DNA of 20,662 nucleotides from DASRAJ01 sp039920305 (GCA_039920305.1 JBDSEA010000150.1:1-20662); one strand, 5' to 3'. Positions 1-7,795 are shown, counted from the first letter of the stretch. Notes: generated by a model from the letters alone, not told the origin. Translations and numbers: made by a program.

Positions 1-1087
1 CCGGTGGAAAGAAAATCGTGTTACAGTATGGTCCGTTGTTCCCTGCAGATGCGACTACCACTATGCCGGATGCTTTCACATTATTCACCACATCTTCCAG
101 CAATGAACAATTACTGATATCGCAGCCCTCATCTCCTGTACACACCCATGAATTATTGATTACATGCGGCGCCATTGCAGGATCAGGATTCAGATTATTT
201 GTATCAGTTGGAGCAATGAACCATTCAAAGGCTTCCATGTAACTGGCAAGATTTCCCCAGCCCTGCTCCATATTGCGCTCACCGATCCATTTAGCTTCCG
301 GAGCAACTCCGATTTTCAGAGAATCTGCTTCGCCAACCATCGTTCCCATGGTATGTGTGCCGTGGCCAAAATCATCGCACGGTGAGCTGATGTCAATGCC
401 GCAAGGATTAGGATATGCATTTTGCGGATCGGGGGCATGAATAGCATCATGCCAGTTGTAATTATGATCAGCTGTTATTCCATTCCATCCCCGGTATTGG
501 CTCTTAATTGCCGGATGTGTCCAGTCGTAACCGGTATCCTGTCCCCCAACCACTACCCCTGCACCCTTGATTCCCAGTAGCCAGACAGCGGGTGCATGAA
601 TGCTGTCAATTCCCCATGGTATTGTCAGATCACGGTTGTAACCTGCACCCATCGAAACCGGTTTTGCAAATCCCATCGGGGTATTGTCGAGAATGCCTTC
701 TACATCATCCCGTTCTGCTAAAGTTTTAACCATTACCTCATCACCCACCACGCGCAAAGAATTCACCACCCAGAATGATTGATGCAGTGCATGATGTTTT
801 TCTAATTCCTCAATAATTTTTTTCTGTGAGCTTTCTGCAGAGCTGGTTAGCGCCTGATATGCGTAATTTCCTTTCGCCTCTTTCCCATGAATATTTTTTG
901 CTTCCGAAAGATTCTCCTGGTCTTTCATCAGCACAATGAATGTTTCTGTAGCGTGATCCTGAAGCTTTGAAAGAAGTATGGAACTCACTTTAACTTTCCA
1001 CTCTAGCGGTTGCTGGGCGAAAATGGAATGGTGAAACAGGATCAGGATAAAGAATATTAAAATGAATTGGCAGTAAGGCTTGGTCAT
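1..1087 (-). CDS. Secreted subtilisin-family (S8) serine protease, 5' part only
   Basis: The reverse strand reads 362 complete codons from an ATG at 1087 and leaves the window still open. Residues 1-24 form a signal peptide (hydrophobic stretch ending FAQQ). Residues about 45-145 look like an inhibitor-I9-type propeptide. The protease core follows: the catalytic Asp lies in QDTGYDW (Asp184), the catalytic His in GHGTH (His242), and the oxyanion-hole Asn in SAGNNGP (Asn350). The GTSMA serine motif must lie beyond the left edge. The Asp-His spacing and the D-W-THPAI context resemble bacillopeptidase F/KP-43-like subtilases, which in Bacteroidota are usually extracellular and often end in a T9SS sorting domain; that end is not visible here. 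The protein would degrade peptides or proteins outside the cell. It is transcribed divergently from the PTPS gene, with 86 bases between them. Confidence 0.93.
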   Translation of the reverse strand, partial: MTKPYCQFILIFFILILFHHSIFAQQPLEWKVKVSSILLSKLQDHATETFIVLMKDQENLSEAKNIHGKEAKGNYAYQALTSSAESSQKKIIEELEKHHALHQSFWVVNSLRVVGDEVMVKTLAERDDVEGILDNTPMGFAKPVSMGAGYNRDLTIPWGIDSIHAPAVWLLGIKGAGVVVGGQDTGYDWTHPAIKSQYRGWNGITADHNYNWHDAIHAPDPQNAYPNPCGIDISSPCDDFGHGTHTMGTMVGEADSLKIGVAPEAKWIGERNMEQGWGNLASYMEAFEWFIAPTDTNNLNPDPAMAPHVINNSWVCTGDEGCDISNCSLLEDVVNNVKASGIVVVASAGNNGPYCNTIFFPP

Positions 1088-1091
1088 GAAA

Positions 1092-1099
1092 CAAAAATA
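1092..1099 (-). promoter_or_regulatory. Candidate -7 element for the S8 protease
   Basis: The reverse strand reads TATTTTTG, an exact match to the Bacteroidota -7 consensus TAnnTTTG, only 4 bases before the ATG. No TTTG was found at the expected -33 distance. If it is used, the mRNA would be almost leaderless. Confidence 0.35.
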
Positions 1100-1154
1100 G
1101 GTAAAACGCAACGGAGCACTTAAGAGATACAGCTTAAAGAATGAATTGCTGATT

Positions 1155-1162
1155 TACATTTG
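1155..1162 (+). promoter_or_regulatory. Candidate -7 element for the PTPS gene
   Basis: TACATTTG matches TAnnTTTG exactly and ends 11 bases before the start codon at 1174. The -33 box is not recognisable. It implies a very short leader. Confidence 0.4.
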
Positions 1163-1173
1163 TAAAAACTTTT

Positions 1174-1581
1174 ATGAAGGTTGCAGTCATCCGCACGGAG
1201 CATTTTAATTCAGCTCACCGCCTGTATAGAAAAGACTGGAATGACAAAAAGAACAGCGAAGTATTTGGCTTATGCAGCAATCCGCTGTATCACGGACATA
1301 ATTATTATCTCGAGGTAAGGGTAAGCGGTGAAGTTGATGTTGTGACTGGCTATGTAATGGATCTTAAAATTCTTAAGGAGATCATCAGCGATGAAGTGCT
1401 TGAAAAATTCGACCATAAGAATCTGAATGAGGATACTGAAGAGTTCCTTAACCTGAATCCTACTGCGGAGAATATTGCCGTGGTGATTTATGACAAGCTG
1501 CGAAAGCGTCTCGATCTTAAATACGAGCTCAAGGTCAGGTTGAGTGAAACGGAGCGGAATGTCGTTGAGTATCCGGCGTGA
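1174..1581 (+). CDS. 6-pyruvoyl-tetrahydropterin synthase family protein (PTPS-II motif)
   Basis: This 135-residue protein belongs to the PTPS/QueD fold family, which acts on 7,8-dihydroneopterin triphosphate in the cytoplasm. Zinc ligands are visible as His15 (SAHRL), His40 and His42 (HGHNY). The catalytic Cys34 precedes HGH with five residues between, as in animal PTPS, not three as in QueD. The Asp80-His81 pair (FDHKNLN) and Glu125 (SETERN) complete the active site, and TAEN at 97-100 is the usual helix motif. The C-x5-HGH spacing places it in the group known as PTPS-II, linked to tetrahydropterin synthesis rather than queuosine; this is inference from the motif. Other pterin or queuosine genes are not in the window. 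It is followed after 57 bases by a secreted protein gene on the same strand. Confidence 0.93.
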   Translation: MKVAVIRTEHFNSAHRLYRKDWNDKKNSEVFGLCSNPLYHGHNYYLEVRVSGEVDVVTGYVMDLKILKEIISDEVLEKFDHKNLNEDTEEFLNLNPTAENIAVVIYDKLRKRLDLKYELKVRLSETERNVVEYPA

Positions 1582-1638
1582 TAGATTATTGCCATTGATG
1601 ATGAAAATGCAAAAATTGGATTCAGGCAATTTAAGAAA

Positions 1639-2340
1639 ATGAAAAAATCATTATTCGCTTGCTTTTTATTTGTTTCAATAACAGCACATTGCCAAAACAA
1701 TGATGTTCGCGCAGCTTCTATTGCTGACTCAGTGATGATGAAGATGGGTGGAAAACAGAACTGGGATAATACTCATTTTCTCAAGTGGAATTTTTTCGGG
1801 AAAAGAACCCTGTGGTGGGATAAGTACACAGGCAATGTTCGAATTGAAATTCCGGAAAAAAAGCTTCTTATCATCACTAATATCAACACGCACCATGGCC
1901 ACGCTTATAGAAATAATGCCGAAATCAGGCAACCTGACAGCGTCTCTTACTTTATGGATCGCGGATACAAAATCTGGGCGAATGACAGTTACTGGCTCAT
2001 CATGCCGTTTAAGTTGAAAGATCCCGGTGTGAATCTGAAATATCTCGGGATATCAAAAGACTCATTGGGTACTGATTGTTTTTTGCTTGAGTTGACCTTT
2101 AACAAGGTAGGTGTAACTCCTGAAAATAAATATCACGTGTACGTTGACAGGAAACTATATCTGGTAAACGAGTTTGATTTTTTTGAAAAGGGCACCGATA
2201 AGAGCCCTGAATTTCGGGATCCGTGGCGGAACTATCAGCGCTACGGAAATATTCTGCTTGCTGATGACCGGGGTGAGGGAAAGCTTTCGGACATTGCAGT
2301 TTTGGAAGAGGTACCCTCCGGATTATTTGAGAAGCCATAG
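1639..2340 (+). CDS. Secreted DUF6503-like protein of unknown function
   Basis: The 233-residue product starts with a short signal peptide (MKKSLFACFLF...AHCQ, about residues 1-19), so it is exported to the periplasm or tethered there; the Cys18 is followed by Gln and the lipobox fit is poor (ITAHC). The mature part has many aromatic residues and reads as a beta-rich fold: WWDKYTGNVRIEI, YWLIMPFKLKDPGVNLKY (about 118-135), ELTFNKVGVTPENKYHVYVD (about 151-170) and DPWRNYQRYGNILLADDRG near the end. These phrases are, from memory, typical of the Bacteroidota family DUF6503, whose fold recalls LolA-like lipoprotein-binding half-barrels. No catalytic motif is evident. The 57-base gap to the upstream PTPS gene suggests co-transcription, although no functional link is obvious. 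The next gene converges on it. Confidence 0.8.
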   Translation: MKKSLFACFLFVSITAHCQNNDVRAASIADSVMMKMGGKQNWDNTHFLKWNFFGKRTLWWDKYTGNVRIEIPEKKLLIITNINTHHGHAYRNNAEIRQPDSVSYFMDRGYKIWANDSYWLIMPFKLKDPGVNLKYLGISKDSLGTDCFLLELTFNKVGVTPENKYHVYVDRKLYLVNEFDFFEKGTDKSPEFRDPWRNYQRYGNILLADDRGEGKLSDIAVLEEVPSGLFEKP

Positions 2341-2350
2341 CGGGTGTAAT

Positions 2351-2389
2351 AAAAAAGAAAGCCCGTATTCAGTTTGATGAAACGGGCTT
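2351..2389 (-). terminator. Rho-independent terminator of the YugP-like gene
   Basis: An 8-bp perfect stem (AAGCCCGT at 2359-2366 with ACGGGCTT at 2382-2389) encloses a 15-base loop. On the reverse strand the stem is followed by TTTTTTATTA, so it fits termination of the leftward gene. The rightward side lacks a T tract, so it is less convincing for the convergent gene. Confidence 0.75.
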
Positions 2390-2409
2390 CCGGTTAAGGC
2401 TTTAAAATC

Positions 2410-3093
2410 TTACCTCCTTCTTCCTAAAAATATCATCACATAATATGCAAGTGTTGCAAGTGAAGCTAGTGCAGCAACCACATAGGTCATTGCAGCCCAG
2501 TATAAGCCATCCTTGGCCCGTGCATAATCTTCCGGAGGCATAAATTTACTCGTTTGAATCCATGCAAGTGCCCTACGACTTGCATCAAATTCAACCGGCA
2601 GGGTTACAAAGCTGAACAGTGTGGTAAGTGTAAATAGTGCTATTCCTGCAAGCAGCAACTGCGGAAACACATTAATTGTAAGTATTCCTGCAAGTAAAAC
2701 CCATTGCATCCATTTGGATGTGAAACTTACTGCAGGAACAAGGGTAGAACGCATGGTGAGCCAGGCATAGGCCCGCGCATGCTGCACAGCATGACCGCAT
2801 TCATGAGCTGCAACCGTGGCCGACATAATGCTTCTTCCCTCGTAAACATCTGTACTAAGATTAACTGTTCTATCTACCGGATTATAATGGTCAGTAAGTG
2901 AGCCCTGTACAGAAGTGATTTTTACATCAGTAATGCCATGATCCTGCAGCATTTTTGCAGCAATTTCAGCACCGCTCATTCCGTTGGGAGTAGGAAACTG
3001 GCTATACTTTTTAAACTTAGAGCGTAACCGCGCCTGCACCACAAATCCGGCGATGAGAAGCCCGATCATGAGAATCCAGAATATTGTGATCAT
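2410..3093 (-). CDS. YugP-type membrane zinc metallopeptidase
   Basis: This 227-residue protein matches the neutral zinc metallopeptidase 2 family (YugP-like). A first membrane helix spans about residues 3-19. Then comes a soluble stretch with the zinc-binding HECGH at 97-101 (HExxH) preceded by MSATVAAHE, and the likely third ligand Glu168 in LPVEFDASRRA. Hydrophobic segments at about 128-165 and 198-222 anchor the C-terminal half. Length and layout equal the family norm. The peptidase is expected to act at the inner membrane; physiological substrates of the family are poorly known. The gene stands alone, convergent with the DUF6503-like gene and divergent from scpB, with its own terminator. 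Confidence 0.93.
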   Translation of the reverse strand: MITIFWILMIGLLIAGFVVQARLRSKFKKYSQFPTPNGMSGAEIAAKMLQDHGITDVKITSVQGSLTDHYNPVDRTVNLSTDVYEGRSIMSATVAAHECGHAVQHARAYAWLTMRSTLVPAVSFTSKWMQWVLLAGILTINVFPQLLLAGIALFTLTTLFSFVTLPVEFDASRRALAWIQTSKFMPPEDYARAKDGLYWAAMTYVVAALASLATLAYYVMIFLGRRR

Positions 3094-3127
3094 TTTTTAT
3101 TGAATTTTAGTTTGAAGTATGGAAACA

Positions 3128-3135
3128 CAAAAATA
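3128..3135 (-). promoter_or_regulatory. Candidate -7 element for the YugP-like gene
   Basis: The reverse strand reads TATTTTTG, an exact TAnnTTTG match, 34 bases before the ATG at 3093. No clear TTTG lies at the -33 position. Confidence 0.35.
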
Positions 3136-3281
3136 CGGCTGGTGGTTCAATTTGATTCAGCATTACCATTAATGACGTAAAATCAGCCAGATTATTTTTA
3201 CAGATGTAAAGGAAAGATACCAAAACTTAACCAATGTGCATTACTAAATGACGGCAGATAAAAAAATTTTAACGGAAGAAA

Positions 3282-3289
3282 TACATTTG
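3282..3289 (+). promoter_or_regulatory. Candidate -7 element for scpB
   Basis: TACATTTG, identical to the octamer in front of the PTPS gene, ends 16 bases before the scpB start. The -33 region is A/T-rich without TTTG. Confidence 0.4.
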
Positions 3290-3305
3290 CGATTTAACAC
3301 AAATC

Positions 3306-3875
3306 ATGATGGAAGGAATTCAATCACATATAGAAGCAATCATTTTTACTGCCGAACAGCCGGTAAGCCTCAAAGAAATTCACGCAGCACTTGCTAAACT
3401 TACAGATATTGACCTTGATCAGCAGGAGATTGAATCGCACATTGAAATTCTAATGCAAAAATATCATGAGGGGGAATTTGCTTTTGAAATGGTTCCGATC
3501 GGAGGTGGTTATCAGTTTCTGACCAAGCCCGCATACCAGAATACAGTAAGTGAATTTTTGAAGACCAAGCTGAATAAAAGACTATCAACCAGTCAGCTTG
3601 AAACACTTTCAATCATTGCTTACAAGCAACCGGTTTCAAAGCCTGATATAGAAAGGATACGGGGAGTGAATTGCGACTTTGTAATTCAGAAGCTTTTGGA
3701 GAAAGAACTTATTTCTATCAGCGGCAGAAGTGAGGAAGTCGGTAAACCCCTCCTTTATATCACCAGCCCCGTTTTCATGAATTATTTTGGTATTAACTCA
3801 GTAGAAGATCTGCCAAAGCTCCGGGATCTTGAGCAATTTTCCGATAATGTAATTGGAAAACCTTCGGAGAATTAG
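3306..3875 (+). CDS. scpB: Segregation and condensation protein ScpB
   Basis: ScpB is the winged-helix accessory subunit of the SMC-ScpA-ScpB condensin that compacts and segregates the chromosome. The 189-residue product carries two winged-helix domains: the first begins IEAIIFTAEQPVSLKEIHAA (about 9-28), the second contains the family signature LETLSIIAYKQPVSKPDIERIRGVN (about 98-122). A third recognisable phrase, GRSEEVGKPLLYITS...FMNYFGINSVEDLP, precedes a short tail of about 25 residues. Two ATG codons are adjacent (3306 and 3309), so the start may be one residue later. scpA is not in the window; it need not be linked in Bacteroidota. The gene appears monocistronic, with its own upstream TACATTTG element. 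Confidence 0.95.
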   Translation: MMEGIQSHIEAIIFTAEQPVSLKEIHAALAKLTDIDLDQQEIESHIEILMQKYHEGEFAFEMVPIGGGYQFLTKPAYQNTVSEFLKTKLNKRLSTSQLETLSIIAYKQPVSKPDIERIRGVNCDFVIQKLLEKELISISGRSEEVGKPLLYITSPVFMNYFGINSVEDLPKLRDLEQFSDNVIGKPSEN

Positions 3876-4199
3876 TTGACAATCACAAAAGCCCGTCTCA
3901 ATGGTCTTCCAGACACCTGATTTATTTATTGAATTGTGGGGTAGAGGAAACAGTAATGATGAATTTATGGGATTAATTCGTACAGAAATAACTTTAACAA
4001 ATTCTGTAAAACAGCAATCACCATCAATAAATTTCCAATGCCCTGAAGATCCCGGGACTACATATTCCGCCATACCTGTTCATGTAGCAGAACTCATAAT
4101 TGAATGTAAGTATTTGAAACTTCGCAGTTCTATGAAGCACTCAACTTTTTTGCCATTGAAAATAGTTGCCATACCTTGCACCGGTTAAAAATATACTGA
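3876..4199 (+). other. 324-base stretch without a convincing gene
   Basis: This stretch between scpB and the first T9SS gene holds open frames on both strands (3901-4188 forward, 95 codons; 3798-4073 reverse, 91 codons). Neither resembles a known family, the reverse one runs into scpB, and neither has a promoter or a plausible protein-like hydrophobic pattern. The only usable signal is the candidate promoter near its right end (4149-4179). A decayed gene cannot be excluded. Confidence 0.5.
4149..4179 (+). promoter_or_regulatory. Candidate promoter of the surface-protein/arylsulfotransferase cluster
   Basis: TTTG (4149-4152) is followed after 19 bases by TACCTTGC (4172-4179), an imperfect match to TAnnTTTG at the expected Bacteroidota spacing. 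The start codon at 4200 lies 20 bases further on. Confidence 0.35.
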
Positions 4200-5090
4200 A
4201 TGAAAAAAACCTTTTCCCTGCCTGATAAGCTTAAAAATTATTCTCTGATGGCGGGCTCCATTCTGGGTTCATCATTTATTGCCCAGGGTCAGGTAATTTT
4301 TAAAGATATTAACCCTGACGTGGAACTTGGCGGAGTTAATCCTGCCTCATATCCTGAATTAAATTCATACGATTTAGATCTGAATAATGACGGGATTGTT
4401 GATTTTAGCCTGAAATTGAATTTTTACGGCACCTCTCTTCAAACACAATGGTTTAGCTTCAGAGAAATAATGAGCGGCGGAGCAAATTTCCTGAACGCCG
4501 TGGTAACCTACACTATAGAATACAAGCCCTTCCTTTTAAAGCTTGATGCCTGTGATAGCATTCCAATACCCTATTTATACGGAGGCCATTTAGGGAATTT
4601 TGCCTTCCAGAATGTGAACAGCATTGCGTATAACTGGGATAATATTGAGGACAGGTACATAGGATTAAATTTTCAGATAGATAACGAGCCTCATTATGGC
4701 TGGCTGCGGGTTGCTGTAAATATCGCAGATACAGTTCCCAACATTATTCTAAAGGATTTTGCTTATCAGGATAGCGCAAATGAGCCGATAAGTGTATGTG
4801 ATACCGGGTTGGGTACCGTCATAGGAATTCCGCCGAATGAAAACAATTTACAGGTATTTCCTAATCCTTCTTCAGGAAACGGAGTGATTCAGCTCCCTCA
4901 TGCTATCACAGGGGAATTTGTACTAAGCTTAACTGATGCTCTTGGAAAAGAGGTATATGTAAGCAAGCTTCAAATGGATGGTATGAAAAAGGAAATTCCA
5001 TATAACTTTTCACAACTATCATCCGGAATCTATATTATACAACTCAAGTCGAAGGATTTACTGTTTACCCAAAAATGGATAAAAAAGTAA
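4200..5090 (+). CDS. T9SS type A sorting-domain surface protein, function unknown
   Basis: The 296-residue protein begins with a weakly hydrophobic leader (about residues 14-30, ending FIAQGQ). The mature part opens with a calcium-loop-like DLDLNNDGIVDF (58-69), and contains near its end YIGLNFQIDN-EPHYGWLRVAV and LKDFAYQDSANEPI, phrases seen in a family of Bacteroidota beta-sandwich surface proteins of unknown role. The C-terminal 83 residues are a T9SS type A sorting domain: VFPNP at 219-223, a central LTDALGKEVY, LSSGIYIIQL, and a basic end (KWIKK). It should therefore cross the outer membrane by T9SS and be released or anchored at the surface. The next gene, also a T9SS cargo, starts 43 bases downstream, which suggests an operon. 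No enzyme motif was seen. Confidence 0.88.
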   Translation: MKKTFSLPDKLKNYSLMAGSILGSSFIAQGQVIFKDINPDVELGGVNPASYPELNSYDLDLNNDGIVDFSLKLNFYGTSLQTQWFSFREIMSGGANFLNAVVTYTIEYKPFLLKLDACDSIPIPYLYGGHLGNFAFQNVNSIAYNWDNIEDRYIGLNFQIDNEPHYGWLRVAVNIADTVPNIILKDFAYQDSANEPISVCDTGLGTVIGIPPNENNLQVFPNPSSGNGVIQLPHAITGEFVLSLTDALGKEVYVSKLQMDGMKKEIPYNFSQLSSGIYIIQLKSKDLLFTQKWIKK

Positions 5091-5133
5091 GCCGTCTGCT
5101 CAGTTCTTATTTTCATTTTAAAAATTAAACATC

Positions 5134-6993
5134 ATGAAATTTTTAAACATTTATGCTATCTTATGTGTGCTGCTAATTACATTTAATGCAGCCTATGCAC
5201 AGTTCGAATACGTTTTTCCCGTTGACGGAAGCCGGAATGAGTTTCCATTTACCCACATGATTATTAGAAACGGTCAAATGATGGATGCAAATTCACTCAC
5301 ACCCGGGTTGGTGACACTCACCGGAAGCGAAAGCGGCATTGTTCCGGCAACCATTGTTTTGAGTACAGATGGAAAAACAGTTTGCATTACACCTTCAACG
5401 GCTTTCGCTTTTGGTGAAACCGTTACCATGATCATAAAAGATGGGTTGCGTACGCAGGCAGGACAAATTCTTTCAGGCACCTCCTCTACCTTTACCATTC
5501 GCAATGAAATGTCGGCAGCGCAAAAACAAAGTCTTCAGGAATATTTGTCAACACATGATCAGGATGGAGCACCTCTGAATGATCCGGAACGCAAGGCAAC
5601 ATACATTCCGCCTCCGTCTTCAAACACTTTGCGAACCAATCCTTTTGACTTCATAAATATTTATACAAATACCACTCCGGCGCCAGGGCAAATTTTCTTT
5701 CACCGGAACAATACATACCCGGTACTGCCTAAAGGATATGGAATTATGGAAAACAATGGCGACTCGGTTTTCTTCCGCGCATCTTCTTCAGATGGCGCCA
5801 ACTTTCACATGAATCTCAACGGTCATCTCACTGCTTACCGGCTTGATCTCAATGTAGATACTTCTGTAATTGAAATGGATTCATTATACAATATCATTGC
5901 AAATATTCATTGCGGAAACGGATTTACAGCAACACAGCATGAACAGATATTCCTGCCTTCCGGATACAAATGGTTTACCATTTACGACTATGTGCCTGCT
6001 GATTTGTCGCAGTATGGTGGTAGCAGCAGTGCAATCCTTGTTGTCTCCTGGATTCAGGAATTAGATCCAAGCGGACAGGTAATATTTCAATGGCAGTCAG
6101 ATACTCACTTTGCCGTAACTGATGCTACTGGTGATTTTCCGATTAGTGCGTCAGTATTTGATCCATGGCACATCAACTCCATGTTTATAGATGATGATGG
6201 AAACCTGATCGCATCTTTCAGAAATATGGATATGACGATTAAGATGAATTCAAGTACGGGTGCAATCCTCTGGTACTGGGGATATAATCCCAACCCGAAC
6301 TATTCACCATTGATCACCTTCCAGGATGATCCAAACGGGGGATGGAGCCATCCGCATCACATTCACCGCATAGCACCTGGACTCAACGGTGCAGGTAATA
6401 TTTTACTCATGGATAACGGTAACCTTCACTTCCCACCTGTATCGCAACCCAAAGAATATGTGCTTGACGAAATCAATTACATTGCAACCACTGTATGGTA
6501 CTATACCCATCCCCAGGTTAATAATCAGAATGTGTACACCAAGCAGCAAGGCAGCGTACAACGGTTGCCGAATGGCAATACGATTATAGGGTATGGCTTG
6601 CCCACCATTTCGGGTTTGCCTAACGGAACTGAGATTGATGCAGCTAAAAATATCGTGTGGGAATTTCGCTTTAAAGACTCTACTGAATACAGCTATCGAA
6701 TTTACAAAGAGGTTTGGTATCCGAATGTGGGCATCGCAAATTTTATTCAGGCAAAAGACCTGGAAGTGTTTCCCAACCCGGGAAATGGAATGTTTACCAT
6801 AAATGCTGAAGATTTTAGCGGGGCTTTGAGCATATCTGTAGTAAACCTGCTGGGACAAATGGTATTCTCACAAACAAATACCGGAAGCTTGCAAAATCAT
6901 ACACTTGATCTCACTGGTCTTGATAAGGGAATTTATTTATTACAGATAAAAGGGAGTGATGGTAAGATCTGCCGCACAATTGTGATACAATAA
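5134..6993 (+). CDS. Secreted arylsulfotransferase (ASST) family protein with T9SS sorting domain
   Basis: The 619-residue protein has a clear signal peptide (1-22, cut near AYAQ) and an Ig-like domain at about 24-124 (PVDGSRNEFPFTHMIIR...STFTIR). A six-bladed-propeller ASST domain covers about 180-535. Its family signatures include QHEQIF around His269, VVSWIQELDPSGQVIFQW (303-320), DPWHINSM with His346, DDDGNLIASFRN (353-364), TGAILWYWG, and SHPHHIHRI...GNILLMDNGN (405-430). ASST enzymes move a sulfate group between phenolic compounds through a sulfated histidine; His346 is the best candidate here, by inference. VFPNP at 545-549 opens a T9SS type A domain running to the end (GIYLLQIKG...RTIVIQ), so the enzyme should act at the cell surface or outside. 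The response-regulator gene follows after 14 bases. Confidence 0.9.
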   Translation: MKFLNIYAILCVLLITFNAAYAQFEYVFPVDGSRNEFPFTHMIIRNGQMMDANSLTPGLVTLTGSESGIVPATIVLSTDGKTVCITPSTAFAFGETVTMIIKDGLRTQAGQILSGTSSTFTIRNEMSAAQKQSLQEYLSTHDQDGAPLNDPERKATYIPPPSSNTLRTNPFDFINIYTNTTPAPGQIFFHRNNTYPVLPKGYGIMENNGDSVFFRASSSDGANFHMNLNGHLTAYRLDLNVDTSVIEMDSLYNIIANIHCGNGFTATQHEQIFLPSGYKWFTIYDYVPADLSQYGGSSSAILVVSWIQELDPSGQVIFQWQSDTHFAVTDATGDFPISASVFDPWHINSMFIDDDGNLIASFRNMDMTIKMNSSTGAILWYWGYNPNPNYSPLITFQDDPNGGWSHPHHIHRIAPGLNGAGNILLMDNGNLHFPPVSQPKEYVLDEINYIATTVWYYTHPQVNNQNVYTKQQGSVQRLPNGNTIIGYGLPTISGLPNGTEIDAAKNIVWEFRFKDSTEYSYRIYKEVWYPNVGIANFIQAKDLEVFPNPGNGMFTINAEDFSGALSISVVNLLGQMVFSQTNTGSLQNHTLDLTGLDKGIYLLQIKGSDGKICRTIVIQ

Positions 6994-7007
6994 AATTTTT
7001 CAGGATA

Positions 7008-7715
7008 ATGACGCAGATATTGAATGGTAAAGCAAAGGTGCTGCTTGCTGAAGATGATTCAAATCTGTCCTTTGTAATTAAGGATAATCTTGAGCGAAAG
7101 GGGTTTCATGTGAGCGCTTGCAAGGACGGTGTCGAAGGTCATGCACTTTTTCAGAAAGAAGATTTTGATCTGTGCCTGCTGGATATTATGATGCCGAAAA
7201 TGGATGGCATTACTCTCGCGGAAAAAATAAGGAAGGGTAATCATCATGTCCCCATTATTTTTATTTCTGCAAAATCGCTGCTGGATGACAAGCTTACGGC
7301 ATTTAAAGTAGGCGGAGATGATTATCTGATCAAGCCGTTCAGCATGGATGAATTGTTATTCAAAATCGAGGTATTCCTGAAAAGAAGCAAGGTCGGAACG
7401 TTTGATCAGTCTCCGAAGATATTTCCGGTCGGAAAATATGAATTTGATTTTTCCAATCTTCTCCTTTCACTGAATAAAATAGATACCCAGCTTACCATGC
7501 GCGAAGCCGAAGTGCTGCGCTATCTGGTTTCGAAACAAAATCATCTTGTGCCACGTGAAGAACTGCTTAAGCAAATCTGGGGGAGCGATGATTATTTCCT
7601 GGGAAGAAGTCTTGATGTTTTCATTTCGCGCCTTCGCAAATATCTTAGCGGTGATTCATGTATCACTATTGAAAATGTTCATGGCGTAGGCTTTAAGCTG
7701 GTTATTAAGAATTAG
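7008..7715 (+). CDS. OmpR/PhoB-family response regulator (RprY-like)
   Basis: The 235-residue protein has a receiver domain (about 9-125) with acidic pocket Glu15-Asp16-Asp17, phospho-acceptor Asp59 (CLLDIMMPKMDG), Ser88 in the Thr/Ser position and Lys109 (YLIKPFSM). A winged-helix DNA-binding domain follows (about 138-235) with the recognition helix RSLDVFISRLRKYL at 200-213 and the wing ending VHGVGFKL. It resembles RprY-type regulators of Bacteroidota and is paired with the kinase gene 80 bases downstream. The start codon is only 14 bases after the arylsulfotransferase stop, so transcription probably reads through from the surface-protein genes. Its targets cannot be told from sequence; control of the adjacent secreted genes is a guess. 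Confidence 0.95.
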   Translation: MTQILNGKAKVLLAEDDSNLSFVIKDNLERKGFHVSACKDGVEGHALFQKEDFDLCLLDIMMPKMDGITLAEKIRKGNHHVPIIFISAKSLLDDKLTAFKVGGDDYLIKPFSMDELLFKIEVFLKRSKVGTFDQSPKIFPVGKYEFDFSNLLLSLNKIDTQLTMREAEVLRYLVSKQNHLVPREELLKQIWGSDDYFLGRSLDVFISRLRKYLSGDSCITIENVHGVGFKLVIKN

Positions 7716-7795
7716 GTTTAGTTGCGTACAGGTCTGCTTTGTTTTGAAAAGAATGTCTGCAAATACCAACTCCTTGCTGAGCTAACTTTATAGGC

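Noticed and set aside
3890..3911. GCCCGTCTC...CAGAC near the scpB end as a terminator stem
   Set aside because: Only 4 bases pair (GTCT/AGAC) and no T tract follows.
3901..4188. Forward open frame of 95 codons after scpB
   Set aside because: No family resemblance, no promoter or ribosome site, overlapped by an equally long reverse frame, and an unstructured composition; treated as chance.
6403..6858. Reverse open frame of 151 codons inside the arylsulfotransferase gene
   Set aside because: It lies wholly within a gene with many conserved motifs and its translation shows no domain; it is an antisense shadow.
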